Of a stretch of DNA of 64,000 nt, positions 1-9,772 are shown one piece after another. Position 1 is the stretch's first letter. Each line of letters begins with the position of its first letter. The position numbers and the translations under genes were made by a program. The notes beneath the pieces were generated by a model, which saw only the letters and a list, made by a program, of their open reading frames with translations, made no database searches and had not been told where the DNA came from. The stretch is from Proteocatella sphenisci DSM 23131 (GTDB lineage Bacteria; Bacillota; Clostridia; Peptostreptococcales; Filifactoraceae): the NCBI RefSeq assembly GCF_000423525.1, contig NZ_AUID01000001.1, forward strand, positions 124,001 to 188,000, given 5' to 3'.

Positions 1-61
1 AGTATTATTACTTGGAAAAGTGTTTGTGAATAATTTTAAATAATAAATTTATTCATTTTAT

Positions 62-90
62 GTTTAATTTATCAGTTTATGGGTTATAAT
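62..90 (+). promoter_or_regulatory. candidate promoter of the superoxide reductase gene
   Basis: A perfect TATAAT lies at 85-90, 42 bases before the start codon. The -35 region at the right distance (62-67, GTTTAA) is poor, so this rests mainly on the -10 hexamer in an AT-rich background. Confidence 0.35.
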
Positions 91-132
91 ATCTATTAAG
101 CATTACTAAATTTAATTATTAGGAGGATACAC

Positions 133-501
133 ATGTCAATATCAAATTATTTTAAATCAGGTGACTGGAAATCAGAGAAACATGTTCCAGTTATAATTGC
201 TCCAGAAAAAGTTAACGCAGAAGAAAGTTTTGAAGTAACTGTATCAATAGGAGATGCAATCGCTCATCCAAATACACTTGAGCATCATATTTCATGGATG
301 AAATTATTTTTTGTTCAAGAAGGAAGCCAAGTACTTGTAGAAGTTGCGAGCATGGAATTCTCTGCTCACGGAGAGCTTGATAACCTTACTGATCCTCATT
401 TCTCAACAAAGCTTAAAATTGCTAAACCTGGAAAATTAGTTGCTATGAGCTATTGCAACATCCATGGTCTTTGGGAAAGCGAAGTTGAAGTTAAATTCTA
501 A
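133..501 (+). CDS. class II superoxide reductase (neelaredoxin)
   Basis: A 122-residue superoxide reductase that reduces superoxide to peroxide in the cytoplasm of anaerobes without making oxygen. The complete iron centre is visible: Glu15 and His17 in EKHVP, His45, His51 in EHH, and the C-terminal pair Cys108 and His111 in CNIHG. The N-terminal desulforedoxin domain with its four cysteines is absent, so this is the one-iron class II form. An AGGAGG box lies 6 bases before the ATG. It is a single-gene unit ended by a strong terminator. It needs an electron donor, usually rubredoxin, which is not in this window; the NROR-like flavoprotein at 37377-38537 could belong to the same electron path, but that is inference. 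Confidence 0.95.
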   Translation: MSISNYFKSGDWKSEKHVPVIIAPEKVNAEESFEVTVSIGDAIAHPNTLEHHISWMKLFFVQEGSQVLVEVASMEFSAHGELDNLTDPHFSTKLKIAKPGKLVAMSYCNIHGLWESEVEVKF

Positions 502-534
502 TTATTGAAAACACTTCTACAAAAACATAAACAT

Positions 535-577
535 AAAAAACCAGTTCTGAGTAAAAAAATCAGAATCTGGTTTTTTT
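535..577. terminator. bidirectional intrinsic terminator
   Basis: A stem of CCAGTTCTGA and TCAGAATCTGG (one unpaired base) around an A-rich loop, with six A before it and seven T after it. It sits between the convergent superoxide reductase and THUMP methyltransferase genes and can serve both. Confidence 0.85.
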
Positions 578-617
578 GTAATCATTTTTAAAATCTTATT
601 TTAAAACTATTCTTTTT

Positions 618-1757
618 TTAATTTTGAACTTTTGGCGGTTTTGGACCAGGAAATTGATAATAGTGTGACTTAAGCATACCATTATAAAGTTTTCTTTTTT
701 TCATTGCCTTTTTTCCAAACAACTCTTCTACGTTTTCAAGGCTTGAAATTACGTATATTGACCATGTAGGCAGATGTTTAAATGCTTTGCCTAATTGCTT
801 ATAGAGTTCATACACTTCTTCTTTTTCACCCATTCTTTCGCCGTATGGAGGATTTGTAATAATGAATCCATATTCATTTGAAGAATGGAATTTTGTTGCA
901 TCAGACTTCATAAAATCAATAAGGTGATCTACTCCTGCAATCTGGGCATTTGATTTTGCAAGCTTTACCATTTCTGGATCAATATCATATGCATAAATCT
1001 TGAACTCTTTATGATTTTCTTTTTCAATCGCTTCTTTTCTGGCAATCATCCAATCTGACTTACTTATAAAAGACAGTTCTTCACCCTGGAAATTACGATT
1101 TATCCCAGGCATTATATTTGCACCTATCATTGCTGCTTCAATTGCAATGGTTCCTGAGCCACACATTGGGTCAACAAGCAACTTTGATTCATTCCAGGGA
1201 GTAAGCATTACCATAAAAGCAGCTATGGTTTCTCTTATTGGAGCTCCACCAGAAAGTTGCCTGTAACCACGTTTATGAAGTGCTGGTCCAGTTGTATCTA
1301 TAGTAACTTGAACTATGTCTTTATTAATAAAAACATGTATTGGGTGTTTTTCGCCTGTCTCACAAAACCACTCTGTTTTATAAACGCTCTTTAATCTTTC
1401 AACGGCAGCTTTTTTAGTGATTGCCTGTATGTCTGAAACCGAAAAAAGTTTACTGTTTATTGATTTTGCTTTTGCAACTGGAAAATTTGCATCAACTGGT
1501 ATATATTTTTCAAGAGGTAGTTTTTTAACGTTTTCAAAAAGTTCATCAAAAGTTCGCGCCTGAAATTCACCCAGTTTTACCAAAATTCTTTCCGCACATC
1601 TCAGCGAAATGTTAGCTGTCGCTATACCTTTTGCATCAGTTTCAAATGTCACTCTGCCATCGGAAACATTAGTAACAGTGAATCCCAGGTTTTTTAATTC
1701 GTAAGACACTGTGGACTCAACTCCAAAGAGGCATACTGCTATTGCTTCAAATTTCAT
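618..1757 (-). CDS. THUMP-domain class I RNA methyltransferase (YpsC/RlmL-like)
   Basis: A 379-residue SAM-dependent RNA methyltransferase. The N-terminal ~150 residues form the ferredoxin-like plus THUMP RNA-binding part. The catalytic part has SAM motif I around residue 192 (DPMCGSGTIAIEA) and the N-methyltransferase motif NPPYGER around residue 300. The family (B. subtilis YpsC, E. coli RlmL N-terminal half) is linked to m2G formation in 23S rRNA; the exact target here is inferred. AAGGAG lies 7 bases before the ATG. It lies 42 bp after the RNase H-like gene and probably ends the operon trmK - nif3-like - RNase H-like - this gene. Confidence 0.88.
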   Translation of the reverse strand: MKFEAIAVCLFGVESTVSYELKNLGFTVTNVSDGRVTFETDAKGIATANISLRCAERILVKLGEFQARTFDELFENVKKLPLEKYIPVDANFPVAKAKSINSKLFSVSDIQAITKKAAVERLKSVYKTEWFCETGEKHPIHVFINKDIVQVTIDTTGPALHKRGYRQLSGGAPIRETIAAFMVMLTPWNESKLLVDPMCGSGTIAIEAAMIGANIMPGINRNFQGEELSFISKSDWMIARKEAIEKENHKEFKIYAYDIDPEMVKLAKSNAQIAGVDHLIDFMKSDATKFHSSNEYGFIITNPPYGERMGEKEEVYELYKQLGKAFKHLPTWSIYVISSLENVEELFGKKAMKKRKLYNGMLKSHYYQFPGPKPPKVQN

Positions 1758-1799
1758 TATATTTCTCCTTATTAATAACTGCTATAGGTTTTATCATTT

Positions 1800-2459
1800 T
1801 TATATAAATTCAAAAAGCAGATTTTTTATTTTGCTTTTTTCTCTTACTGATTTTAAATCATCCAATATATTTTCTATTTTTTTTGCATCACTTATTTTCA
1901 AAGTTATTACGACATACTGATTTAAGGCCTTGATATCCACAAAGTCAGTTTTGTTGTTTTTTAGTAAAGTTTTTACTTTATCGAATTCAGTTTTATTGCT
2001 TTGAGAATTACTACACTCCAAATTTTCATTTTCAGTAATCCTATAATCATATATGACTGTGTTGTCACTATCAAGAGCTTCATTTACAAGCTTGTCCGCC
2101 CTTTTATTAAGCTCTCTTTTGACGTGGGTTACACTGTATTTTTTAAATTTCTTGAGTTCACTTATAACAGCTGTAAAAAGAGGTATAAGATCCAGACTCT
2201 TTACTTTGTATTCCCCTTTAATCTGCTTTTCAACCAGCTGACTGTCCAGATATACTTCGACCTCAATATAACCCATACTATCTGCCATTTTAAGAGCTTC
2301 AATAACCGCCTTATATTCTGCGGTGTTATTTGTTGCTGTACCAATGTTCATTCCACACTCATATACAGCGTCTCCATCTTCTTTCTTTATTACATACCCG
2401 ATAGCTGCTTTTCCGGGATTCCCCCTGGAACCACCATCAGAAAATATTACTGCCTTCAT
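1800..2459 (-). CDS. RNase HI-like protein with extra C-terminal domain
   Basis: A 219-residue protein whose first ~135 residues are an RNase H fold. The acidic residues Asp8 (DGGSRGNPG), Glu48 (NNTAEYKA), Asp72 (YLDSQ) and Asp122 (NKRADKL) are all present, so nuclease activity on RNA-DNA hybrids is plausible. The last ~85 residues are a separate lysine-rich segment that I do not recognise; it takes the protein well past the ~150 residues of plain RNase HI. AGGAG lies 5 bases before the ATG. The gene follows the Nif3-like gene by 14 bp, probably cotranscribed. Confidence 0.85.
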   Translation of the reverse strand: MKAVIFSDGGSRGNPGKAAIGYVIKKEDGDAVYECGMNIGTATNNTAEYKAVIEALKMADSMGYIEVEVYLDSQLVEKQIKGEYKVKSLDLIPLFTAVISELKKFKKYSVTHVKRELNKRADKLVNEALDSDNTVIYDYRITENENLECSNSQSNKTEFDKVKTLLKNNKTDFVDIKALNQYVVITLKISDAKKIENILDDLKSVREKSKIKNLLFEFI

Positions 2460-2473
2460 ATTAACTCCTGTTA

Positions 2474-3256
2474 TTATCTGTATTCAAAAGGATTGACATC
2501 TACCTCTGATTTTATTAACTCTATGTCTCTTAGATCCTCAATGTTGTTTCTGATGAATTTATGCATGGCCTCTGGAAATATTTTTTCTGTGTCAAAGTGC
2601 CCTGCATCAAGTATATTAAGTCCTTTTTCTTTCAATTCCAGAGCGAAGTGATACTTGAGATCTCCTGTAATAAAAAGCTGTGCTCCATTTGAAACTGCAA
2701 GATCAATATATTCGCTTCCACTGCCAGTAACTACAGCAACCTTTTTTATTTTATCATTTATATTGCCCGAAAATCTAAGATTATCTATCTTCATAACAGA
2801 TTTAACGTGTTTTATATAATCTTCTATTGAAGCTTCTTTAATGTTAAATATCCTGCATATCCCATGTTCTTCTATAGGAGATTTTATCACTTTTATGTTC
2901 TGTCCTCCAAGCTTTTGCGCAAAATAATCGCTCAATCCACCATCTATAGCGTCAAAATTAGTATGTGCACCATAAAAGGCAATCTCACTCTTTATTAGTT
3001 CATATACAAGATTGTCACCTTCAGAGCTTACAACTTTTTTTATTCCTGAAAATATGAGTGGATGATGACTGATTATCAAGTCTGCTTTTTCTTTTACCGC
3101 AACATCAAAAACGTCTCTTGTAAGTTCCAGTGTCAAAAGTATTTTTTTTACCTCAGAATCGTAATCCCCAAGCAAAAGGCCTACATTGTCCCAAGATTCT
3201 GCAATATTTGCTCTTAGTTTATTATCCAGGATTTTAGATACCTCTCTCAGTTTCAT
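2474..3256 (-). CDS. Nif3-like dinuclear metal centre protein (YqfO family)
   Basis: A 260-residue member of the Nif3/DUF34 family, often listed as GTP cyclohydrolase 1 type 2 although the physiological role is unsettled. The metal-binding signatures are present: the ISHHPLIF pair, GAHTNFDA, and the late DAGHFDTE. At 260 residues it is the short form, without the ~100-residue insertion found in B. subtilis YqfO. A strong AGGAGG stands before the ATG. It is next to trmK, an order common in Firmicutes and often reported downstream of rpoD. Confidence 0.92.
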   Translation of the reverse strand: MKLREVSKILDNKLRANIAESWDNVGLLLGDYDSEVKKILLTLELTRDVFDVAVKEKADLIISHHPLIFSGIKKVVSSEGDNLVYELIKSEIAFYGAHTNFDAIDGGLSDYFAQKLGGQNIKVIKSPIEEHGICRIFNIKEASIEDYIKHVKSVMKIDNLRFSGNINDKIKKVAVVTGSGSEYIDLAVSNGAQLFITGDLKYHFALELKEKGLNILDAGHFDTEKIFPEAMHKFIRNNIEDLRDIELIKSEVDVNPFEYR

Positions 3257-3274
3257 AAAAACCTCCTTTGATGG

Positions 3275-4000
3275 CTAGTCAATTTTTTCCAGCACATTAT
3301 TTAATGATTCAATTTTTTTAAGAACTACTCTGTACCTGTCTTTAATATTGTTACTATCTGTAATTTCAAGTTTTTCTTTTATTTTATACTGTTTTTTCAG
3401 CTTATAATAGACCAGTTCTTTGAGGAGCATAAGGTTGTTATTGCTTTTGTCTGCCATTATAAATTCCCCCAGCTCCAGTGTGACATCGCCTTCACTGAAA
3501 TTTCTAATTGGAATTTTCGCTTTTCTTGCCTTTGCTTTTATTATATGATATATCCTGCCATCTGCTTTGGCCAATTTTTCTTCGAGTATATCAAAGCTGT
3601 TTTCATAAAAATATTTCCTTATGGATTCAGGCAACTGTACTGGCTGAACTATTATTTCTATATCATTTTTTCTGATATGTTTTAGCCTTTTATCAATAAG
3701 CTCTGATATTAAATTTCCGCCCATACCAGAAATCACTATAGTATCTATTTTATCGCCTTCTTTAATCACTTCGAGGCCCGATCCAAGTCTTGTTTCTATG
3801 CTTGTTTCAAGTTTGTGCAATTCTACCTGAATTACCGCTTTTGAAAGTGAACCCTTGCTAACATCTGAAGCTATTACATTTTTTACCACTTTGTTTTGTA
3901 CAAGATATATAGGCAAATATCCATGATCAGTACCCACATCAAGGAGTGTACCAGGTTTGCTTACCATATCTGCTATTGTTTTGAGTCTCTCATCTATCAT
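3275..4000 (-). CDS. trmK: tRNA (adenine-22-N1)-methyltransferase
   Basis: TrmK methylates A22 of tRNA in Gram-positive bacteria. The SAM-binding motif LLDVGTDHGYLPIYL is close to the N-terminus, followed by VISGMGGNLI and the family-specific VQPVQLPESIR, with a C-terminal coiled-coil helical part. The ATG at 4000 is chosen over a GTG nine bases upstream because AGGTG lies 6 bases before it, giving 241 residues. The gene is 18 bp before the Nif3-like gene and leads this small operon. Confidence 0.92.
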   Translation of the reverse strand: MIDERLKTIADMVSKPGTLLDVGTDHGYLPIYLVQNKVVKNVIASDVSKGSLSKAVIQVELHKLETSIETRLGSGLEVIKEGDKIDTIVISGMGGNLISELIDKRLKHIRKNDIEIIVQPVQLPESIRKYFYENSFDILEEKLAKADGRIYHIIKAKARKAKIPIRNFSEGDVTLELGEFIMADKSNNNLMLLKELVYYKLKKQYKIKEKLEITDSNNIKDRYRVVLKKIESLNNVLEKID

Positions 4001-4021
4001 ATTATTCACCTGTAATTTATA

Positions 4022-4056
4022 AGACCTATTACCAAGCCGCTCTTAATAATAGGTCT
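4022..4056 (-). terminator. hairpin after the first ABC-F gene
   Basis: A long inverted repeat (AGACCTATTA and TAATAGGTCT, 10 bp) lies just past the stop codon of the ABC-F gene. The following T-run is interrupted (TTATAAATT), so it is a moderate terminator or an RNA-stabilising stem. Confidence 0.5.
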
Positions 4057-4061
4057 GCATT

Positions 4062-5618
4062 TTATACTATCTTATTTGTCCAGTCTTCTACATTCCATAC
4101 TTCATCAACTACATCTTCATAGAACTCAGGATCATGTGATACAAGTACAACTGTGCCCTTGAATTCTTTTATTGCCTTTTTTAGCTCATCTTTTGCATCA
4201 ACATCCAAGTGATTTGTGGGCTCATCAAGTACGAGGAAATTTATATTTTTCAGTAAGATTTTGCACAGTCTTACTTTTGCATTTTCTCCACCCGAAAGCA
4301 CCATCATCTGACTTGTAATGTGTTCATTAGTCAGTCCGCACCTTGCCAGTTCGAGCCTTACTTCATGATTGGAAAGATTTGGATATGTGGTCCATATTTC
4401 TTCTAATGCAGTATTTCTGTTTTTTTTGGCATCTTCTTGTTCAAAAAAACCATACTCTACATGCTGTCCCAATTTTACTGAACCATCTATCGGTTTTTGT
4501 ATTCCCAGCATTGTCTTTAAAAGAGTTGATTTTCCAAGCCCATTAACTCCTTTTATTGCTATTTTTTTATTTCTCTCAACTACAAATGATACTTCTCTTG
4601 TGAGTGGTTCATTATACCCTATTACCAGATTTTCTGCTTCAATTATGAACTTTGAAGGTGTCCTCGATTCTTTGAACGAAAACGACGGCTTTAATTTTTC
4701 TTTAGGTCTTTCAATCATGTCCATTTTTTCAAGCTGTTTCATACGGCTTTTAGCTCTTCCTGTAGTTGATATTCTGGCCTTATTTCTCGCAATAAAGTCT
4801 TCTAGTTTTTCAACTTCTTTTTGCTGCTTTTCATAGGCATGTTCATGTTGCCTTTTTTTCAAATCATAAAGTCTTTCAAATTCATCATAGTTTCCAACAT
4901 ATCTTGTAAGACTTCCATCTGCAACGTGATAAATTATATTAGTTACGTCATTTATAAAAGGTACGTCATGTGATATTAATATGAATGCATTCTCATAATT
5001 ATTAAGATATTTTTTTAACCACTCTATATGTTCAAAGTCAAGGTAGTTGGTAGGCTCATCCAAAAGAAGGATAGTCGGATTTTTAAGTAAAAGCTTTGTA
5101 AGCAATACTTTTGTTCTTTGTCCTCCGCTCAGCTCATTTACAAGACTATCCAGGCCTATTTCTCTTAAACCCAGTCCGCCTGCAACCTCTTCTATTTTAG
5201 AATCTATTATATAGAATCCTGAATCGTCGAGTATTGTCTGTATTTCGGCTGCTTCTTCCATCATTTTATCCATTTCTTCGGGTGTTGATTCTGCCATATC
5301 TTCGTATAGTTTCAACATCTCTTTTTCAATGTTGTACATATCATCAAAAGCACCTCTTAAGGTATCTCTTATAGTTGTGCCTTCTTTTAATGAAGCGTGC
5401 TGATCCAAATAACCAACACTGACATGACTTGACCATGTGACTTCGCCTTGATCTGGCATAAGGTTTCCAGTTATGATATTCATAAATGTAGATTTCCCTT
5501 CACCATTTGCTCCTACCAGAGCCACATGCTCTCCTTTGAGTAACCTGAAAGAAACATCTTCAAGTATTACCCTTGACCCAAAACCATGACTTACATCTTT
5601 AACTATTAAAACACTCAT
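4062..5618 (-). CDS. ABC-F family ATPase (ribosome-associated type)
   Basis: A 518-residue soluble protein with two ATP-binding cassettes and no membrane segments, as in the ABC-F family that acts on the ribosome. Cassette one has GANGEGKSTFM, LSGGQRTKVLL and ILLLDEPTNYLD; cassette two has GVNGLGKSTLLK, LSGGENAKVRL and FLVLDEPTNHLD. A charged helical linker follows cassette one around residues 230-310. Both sites look intact. It may be a translation factor or an antibiotic-protection protein; nothing in the sequence settles which. AGGAG lies before the ATG. It is preceded by hpt. Confidence 0.9.
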   Translation of the reverse strand: MSVLIVKDVSHGFGSRVILEDVSFRLLKGEHVALVGANGEGKSTFMNIITGNLMPDQGEVTWSSHVSVGYLDQHASLKEGTTIRDTLRGAFDDMYNIEKEMLKLYEDMAESTPEEMDKMMEEAAEIQTILDDSGFYIIDSKIEEVAGGLGLREIGLDSLVNELSGGQRTKVLLTKLLLKNPTILLLDEPTNYLDFEHIEWLKKYLNNYENAFILISHDVPFINDVTNIIYHVADGSLTRYVGNYDEFERLYDLKKRQHEHAYEKQQKEVEKLEDFIARNKARISTTGRAKSRMKQLEKMDMIERPKEKLKPSFSFKESRTPSKFIIEAENLVIGYNEPLTREVSFVVERNKKIAIKGVNGLGKSTLLKTMLGIQKPIDGSVKLGQHVEYGFFEQEDAKKNRNTALEEIWTTYPNLSNHEVRLELARCGLTNEHITSQMMVLSGGENAKVRLCKILLKNINFLVLDEPTNHLDVDAKDELKKAIKEFKGTVVLVSHDPEFYEDVVDEVWNVEDWTNKIV

Positions 5619-5669
5619 ATTTTCTCCTATGTCTTTTTTTATTTATTTTATATCTGTCTTTGTCTTAAA

Positions 5670-6194
5670 CTAATCTTGAACAAATCCAATGTAAGGAAGG
5701 TTTCTGTATTTTTCCCCACAGTCTATGCCGTAGCCAACAACAAATTTATCTGGAATTTCAAATCCTGTAAAGTCTGCAACCACGTCACAGGTCCTTCTTT
5801 GAGGTTTGTCAAGCAAAGTACAGATTTTAAAGCTCTTGCAACCTTTTCTCTGGAAATAATCTCTAAGATAATTCATTGTAAGGCCTGTGTCTATTATGTC
5901 TTCAACAATTAGTACATTTTGACCTTCTACCACTGCATCTACATCTTTGATTATTTTAACGACGCCAGAGCTCTTTGTAGACATTCCATAGCTTGAAACC
6001 ATCATGAAATCAAGTATCACATCATTTTTTATCTCTCTCATCAGATCAGTAACAAAAACGCATGCACCTTTTAGTACTCCTACTATTACTATATCTTCAT
6101 CACCAAAACATTCTTCGATTTCAACGGCAAGTTCTTTGACTCTCTTAGCTATTTCTTCTTTTGAATAAAAAACTCCTGCGATATTGATATCCAT
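5670..6194 (-). CDS. hpt: hypoxanthine phosphoribosyltransferase
   Basis: A 174-residue purine salvage enzyme that makes IMP or GMP from hypoxanthine or guanine and PRPP. The PRPP-binding loop is residues 94-106 (VLIVEDIIDTGLT), and the C-terminal LDKPQRR and KFVVGYG segments are typical. AAGGAG precedes the ATG. A second paralogue lies at 26516-27055; this copy has a canonical length and start. Confidence 0.93.
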   Translation of the reverse strand: MDINIAGVFYSKEEIAKRVKELAVEIEECFGDEDIVIVGVLKGACVFVTDLMREIKNDVILDFMMVSSYGMSTKSSGVVKIIKDVDAVVEGQNVLIVEDIIDTGLTMNYLRDYFQRKGCKSFKICTLLDKPQRRTCDVVADFTGFEIPDKFVVGYGIDCGEKYRNLPYIGFVQD

Positions 6195-6232
6195 TATTTA
6201 CTCCTTTTATTAATAAGTTGAATTGTTTATTA

Positions 6233-6775
6233 CTACTGTGATCTTTTTTGAGTGAGGACACTGGTTATTTCACCATATATGTCCGACGCATACTCATCCC
6301 AGTTTGCACATATTGATTTTGCAGTTTCTATTGTAGGAACTTCCAGGTTTAATGTTATGAAAGGTTTTCCTTTATTTATCAGCTGAAGCGTAACTTCTGC
6401 ATTTCCAGTTTCATTATCTTTTTTGTATTCTGCCTTAATTTCTTTGTACCTGTTAAATTTGGGTAGATTTTCATCAAGATAATGCTCTATCTTTTTCTTA
6501 TCTTGCCCAAGCATCCTGTTTTCAAAATAATTAAGTGCAGATTTCCCTCTTTCAGTCATCTCGTAGAATTCATTTCTCTCAACGACCTTTTTGTATATGA
6601 AATCTGATTTTTCAAGTTCAAACAGGTACTGCTGCAAAGGAAAATATTCCACTATATCTGTCTCTATAAGCGTTTGGGTTATATTTAAGTTTGAAAATGG
6701 TTCATCTATTTTATCAAGCAAATATAAAATATACAATTTGCTTTTTGTAAGTTCTTCATCTGTCTTTCCATACAT
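6233..6775 (-). CDS. DUF4364 family protein
   Basis: A DUF4364 protein, a clostridial family of unknown role with a predicted winged-helix-like N-terminus (KLYILYLLDKI followed by a helix-turn-helix-like stretch), so a regulator is possible. The ATG at 6775 is chosen because GAGGG lies 7 bases upstream; an in-frame GTG at 6820 has no ribosome binding site. This gives 180 residues. It lies 38 bp upstream of hpt on the same strand and downstream of the pyk terminator. Confidence 0.82.
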   Translation of the reverse strand: MYGKTDEELTKSKLYILYLLDKIDEPFSNLNITQTLIETDIVEYFPLQQYLFELEKSDFIYKKVVERNEFYEMTERGKSALNYFENRMLGQDKKKIEHYLDENLPKFNRYKEIKAEYKKDNETGNAEVTLQLINKGKPFITLNLEVPTIETAKSICANWDEYASDIYGEITSVLTQKRSQ

Positions 6776-6845
6776 AGAATATCCCTCACATCCTTTTAAT
6801 TTTTCATAATATCTACTCACTAAACATACTTTAATATTATATCAT

Positions 6846-6874
6846 AAAAAGAGCAAACATTACATTTGCTCTTT
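6846..6874 (-). terminator. intrinsic terminator of pyk
   Basis: A 10-bp perfect stem, AAAGAGCAAA with TTTGCTCTTT, around a 7-base loop; on the minus strand it ends in a T-run. It lies 23 bp past the pyk stop codon. Confidence 0.85.
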
Positions 6875-6896
6875 CATATTTTAAATATTTTTCATC

Positions 6897-8648
6897 TTAT
6901 ACAAGATTTATTTTCCCTCTGTAAACAAATCCTTTTTCAAGATCCACACTTATAAGTTCTCCACTGGTAATATTTTCAGTTATATTCTTTGCTCCAACTA
7001 TAACTGGGATACCAAGGCTTACTCCTACAACTGCAGCATGACTTGTAAGACCGCTCTCTTCAACTACTATAGCCGATGCTCTTTGAACCTGGTCCATAAA
7101 ATCTTTGTCTGTAAATTTACCAACAAATATATCCCCATCTTCAAATTTATCTTCAGGCGAATTTATTATTCTTGCAACACCCGAAATACTGCTGTTCCCA
7201 ATTCCTATTCCTCTACCTACCACATCTGTAACCAGATGAACTTTTATAAGGTTTGTAGTACCTACTTCTCCAACAGGAACTCCTGCGGTTATTACTACAG
7301 TGTCTCCTGATTTTACAAAACCTTCTTTAAGCGAAAGTTCCACGGCCTGCTCAAACATGGCATCAGTGGAATGTACTGGACTACCAATTACAGTTACAAC
7401 CCCCCACACAAGTGAAAGTTGTCTCATTACTCCTGGTGTATTTACTGCTGCTATTATAGGAGCCTGAGGCCTGTAGCTGGAAACCGATCTTGCCGTATAT
7501 CCTGAACTTGTGGCAGTTATGATAGCATTAGCATTTATATCCACTGCAAGTGTACACGAAGCATGGCTTATAGCATTAGTTATAGACCAGTCTCTGAGTA
7601 AAAGTCTATTTTTTAAAATATTTATATAGTCTAGAGTATCTTCAATTCTTACTGCTATCCTTGCCATTGTTTCAATAGTTTCTATAGGATATTTTCCAGC
7701 TGCTGTTTCTCCAGAAAGCATTATGGCATCAGTTCCATCATAAATTGCATTTGCTACATCTGTAACTTCTGCTCTTGTAGGTCTTGGATTTCTTATCATG
7801 GAATCAAGCATTTGCGTCGCAGTAATTACTGGTTTTGCAAGGAAATTGCATTTTCTGATAATCATTTTCTGTACTATCGGAATTTCCTCAGTAGGGATTT
7901 CAACTCCAAGGTCTCCTCTTGCAACCATTATGCCGTCTGAAACCTTTAAAATTTCGTCTATATTGTCAACACCTTCCTGGTTTTCAATCTTAGATATTAT
8001 CTGTATATGTTCGCCGTTATTTATCTCAAGTATTTCCCTTATAGCCATTACATCAGATGCTTTACGTACAAAAGAGGCAGCTACAAAGTCAATTCCATTT
8101 TTAATTCCAAATACAATATCCTCTCTGTCCTTTTGCGTTATAGCCGGAAGATTGATCACCACGCCCGGAACGTTTACGCCTTTATTATTCTTAACTACTC
8201 CTGCATTTTCAACTCTGCATATTATATCATTGCCAATTGTTTCTTCAACAACAAGACTTATAAGTCCATCGTCAATAAGAATTTTGTTTCCAGGCACAAC
8301 ATCATGTATCAGCTCTTTATAAGAAATTGTGCATCTATTTTGATCTCCCATAACCTCATCCATAGTTATTATGAATTTTTGGCCTTCTTCCAGATTTACC
8401 TCAGGAACTGAAAATAAACCCGTTCTTATTTCTGGACCTTTAGTATCCAGCAGTATTGCCACAGAAGGCTTTACTTCTTCACGAACTTTTTTTATAGTGT
8501 CTATCCTTGCCTGATGTTCAGCATGGTTTCCATGAGAAAAATTCAGTCTGCATACATTCATACCAGATGTCATAAGTTCTCTTATTACTTGTGGCGACTC
8601 ACTTGCAGGTCCTATAGTGCAGACTATTTTAGTTTTTTTATTTGACAT
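6897..8648 (-). CDS. pyk: pyruvate kinase with C-terminal PEP-utilizer domain
   Basis: A 583-residue pyruvate kinase, the last step of glycolysis (PEP + ADP to pyruvate + ATP). The N-terminus KTKIVCTIGPASE, the active-site segment ISKIENQEGV and the ATQMLDSM region are present. Residues ~480-583 form the extra PEP-utilizer-like domain, with GLTSHAAVVGVSLGIPV, seen in bacilli and clostridia; its histidine is intact. AAGGAG lies upstream of the ATG. It follows pfkA by 39 bp, the classic dnaE-pfkA-pyk order of Firmicutes. Confidence 0.96.
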   Translation of the reverse strand: MSNKKTKIVCTIGPASESPQVIRELMTSGMNVCRLNFSHGNHAEHQARIDTIKKVREEVKPSVAILLDTKGPEIRTGLFSVPEVNLEEGQKFIITMDEVMGDQNRCTISYKELIHDVVPGNKILIDDGLISLVVEETIGNDIICRVENAGVVKNNKGVNVPGVVINLPAITQKDREDIVFGIKNGIDFVAASFVRKASDVMAIREILEINNGEHIQIISKIENQEGVDNIDEILKVSDGIMVARGDLGVEIPTEEIPIVQKMIIRKCNFLAKPVITATQMLDSMIRNPRPTRAEVTDVANAIYDGTDAIMLSGETAAGKYPIETIETMARIAVRIEDTLDYINILKNRLLLRDWSITNAISHASCTLAVDINANAIITATSSGYTARSVSSYRPQAPIIAAVNTPGVMRQLSLVWGVVTVIGSPVHSTDAMFEQAVELSLKEGFVKSGDTVVITAGVPVGEVGTTNLIKVHLVTDVVGRGIGIGNSSISGVARIINSPEDKFEDGDIFVGKFTDKDFMDQVQRASAIVVEESGLTSHAAVVGVSLGIPVIVGAKNITENITSGELISVDLEKGFVYRGKINLV

Positions 8649-8687
8649 ATTATAGTTCTCCTTGCCTTATAAATAATAAATTGTACC

Positions 8688-9647
8688 TTATATAGATAGA
8701 ATTTTTGAAAGTTCGTGCATATCCTTATCAAAAACTCTTTTTTGTTTTAAAGCTTCATCAATGTCCATATCAAATATCTTATTTTCTTTTATACCTATAA
8801 CCCTTGCTTTTTTACCAGAGATGAGACATTCTACAGCCATTGCACCCATTCTACTTGCCAGTATCCGGTCTAAGCTACTTGGTGAACCTCCACGCTGAAT
8901 ATGTCCAAGAATAGTAGTTCTGGTGTCCATTCCTGATTTTTCCGATATAAGGGCTCCGATAGTAGTGGCAGAGGCAGCTCCCTCTGCTACTACTATAATA
9001 CTTTGCGTTTTCCCTCTTTGTTTACTATCTATAAGCTTTTTACATATTTCATCAATATCATATTCCACTTCAGGAACTATAATAGCTTCTGCTCCACCTC
9101 CAAGGCCCGCATAGAGTGCTATGTCTCCACAATTTCTTCCCATCACCTCAACTATACTAACTCTTTCATGAGAAGATGATGTATCTCTAAGCTTACTTAT
9201 TGCATCAAGCGCTGTGTTGACAGCTGTATCAAAGCCTATAGAAAAATCAGTATATGCCAGGTCATTGTCTATAGTCCCTGGTATCCCTATAGCCGGAACC
9301 CCTTTTTCACTGAGTTTCTGCGCTCCTCTAAAGCTTCCGTCTCCTCCAATTACAACAAGGCCATCGATTTTATATACATTCAAAACATTAATAGCATCAT
9401 TTTGACCCTCATCTGTCTTAAATTCAAGAGATCTTGCTGTCTTTAGAATAGTACCTCCTCGCTGAATAATATCACCTACGCTGGATACATTCATAGGGAA
9501 CAAGTCTCCTTCCATAAGACCCTTGTATCCCCTCTGTACTCCATAAACTTCAATGTTATTGTATACGGAATATCTTACCACCGCTCGCACAGCAGCATTC
9601 ATACCTGGCGCATCACCGCCACTTGTTAAAACAGCTATTCTCTTCAT
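8688..9647 (-). CDS. pfkA: ATP-dependent 6-phosphofructokinase
   Basis: Phosphorylates fructose 6-phosphate, the committed step of glycolysis. The ATP loop ([11 protein letters not shown]), [10 protein letters not shown], the catalytic GIPGTIDND and the C-terminal [12 protein letters not shown] are all present. The frame is open a further 33 codons upstream, but the ATG at 9647 with GGAGGT four bases before it gives the standard 319 residues. It lies between dnaE and pyk on the same strand. Confidence 0.96.
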   Translation of the reverse strand: MKRIAVLTSGGDAPGMNAAVRAVVRYSVYNNIEVYGVQRGYKGLMEGDLFPMNVSSVGDIIQRGGTILKTARSLEFKTDEGQNDAINVLNVYKIDGLVVIGGDGSFRGAQKLSEKGVPAIGIPGTIDNDLAYTDFSIGFDTAVNTALDAISKLRDTSSSHERVSIVEVMGRNCGDIALYAGLGGGAEAIIVPEVEYDIDEICKKLIDSKQRGKTQSIIVVAEGAASATTIGALISEKSGMDTRTTILGHIQRGGSPSSLDRILASRMGAMAVECLISGKKARVIGIKENKIFDMDIDEALKQKRVFDKDMHELSKILSI

Positions 9648-9772
9648 CAATACCTCCATCGGGATCGTTTTAGTTCCCTCATATACATTTTTTATCCCGC
9701 AAAAACTTCTTATTCCTATTATAATAAAATTCTGTTTTCTTGTCATTAGTTTTTAAGAAATAATTTATAAAA

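Noticed and set aside
9648-9746. 33-residue N-terminal extension of PfkA
   Set aside because: The ATG at 9647 has a perfect ribosome binding site and gives the standard length; the extension has no family similarity.
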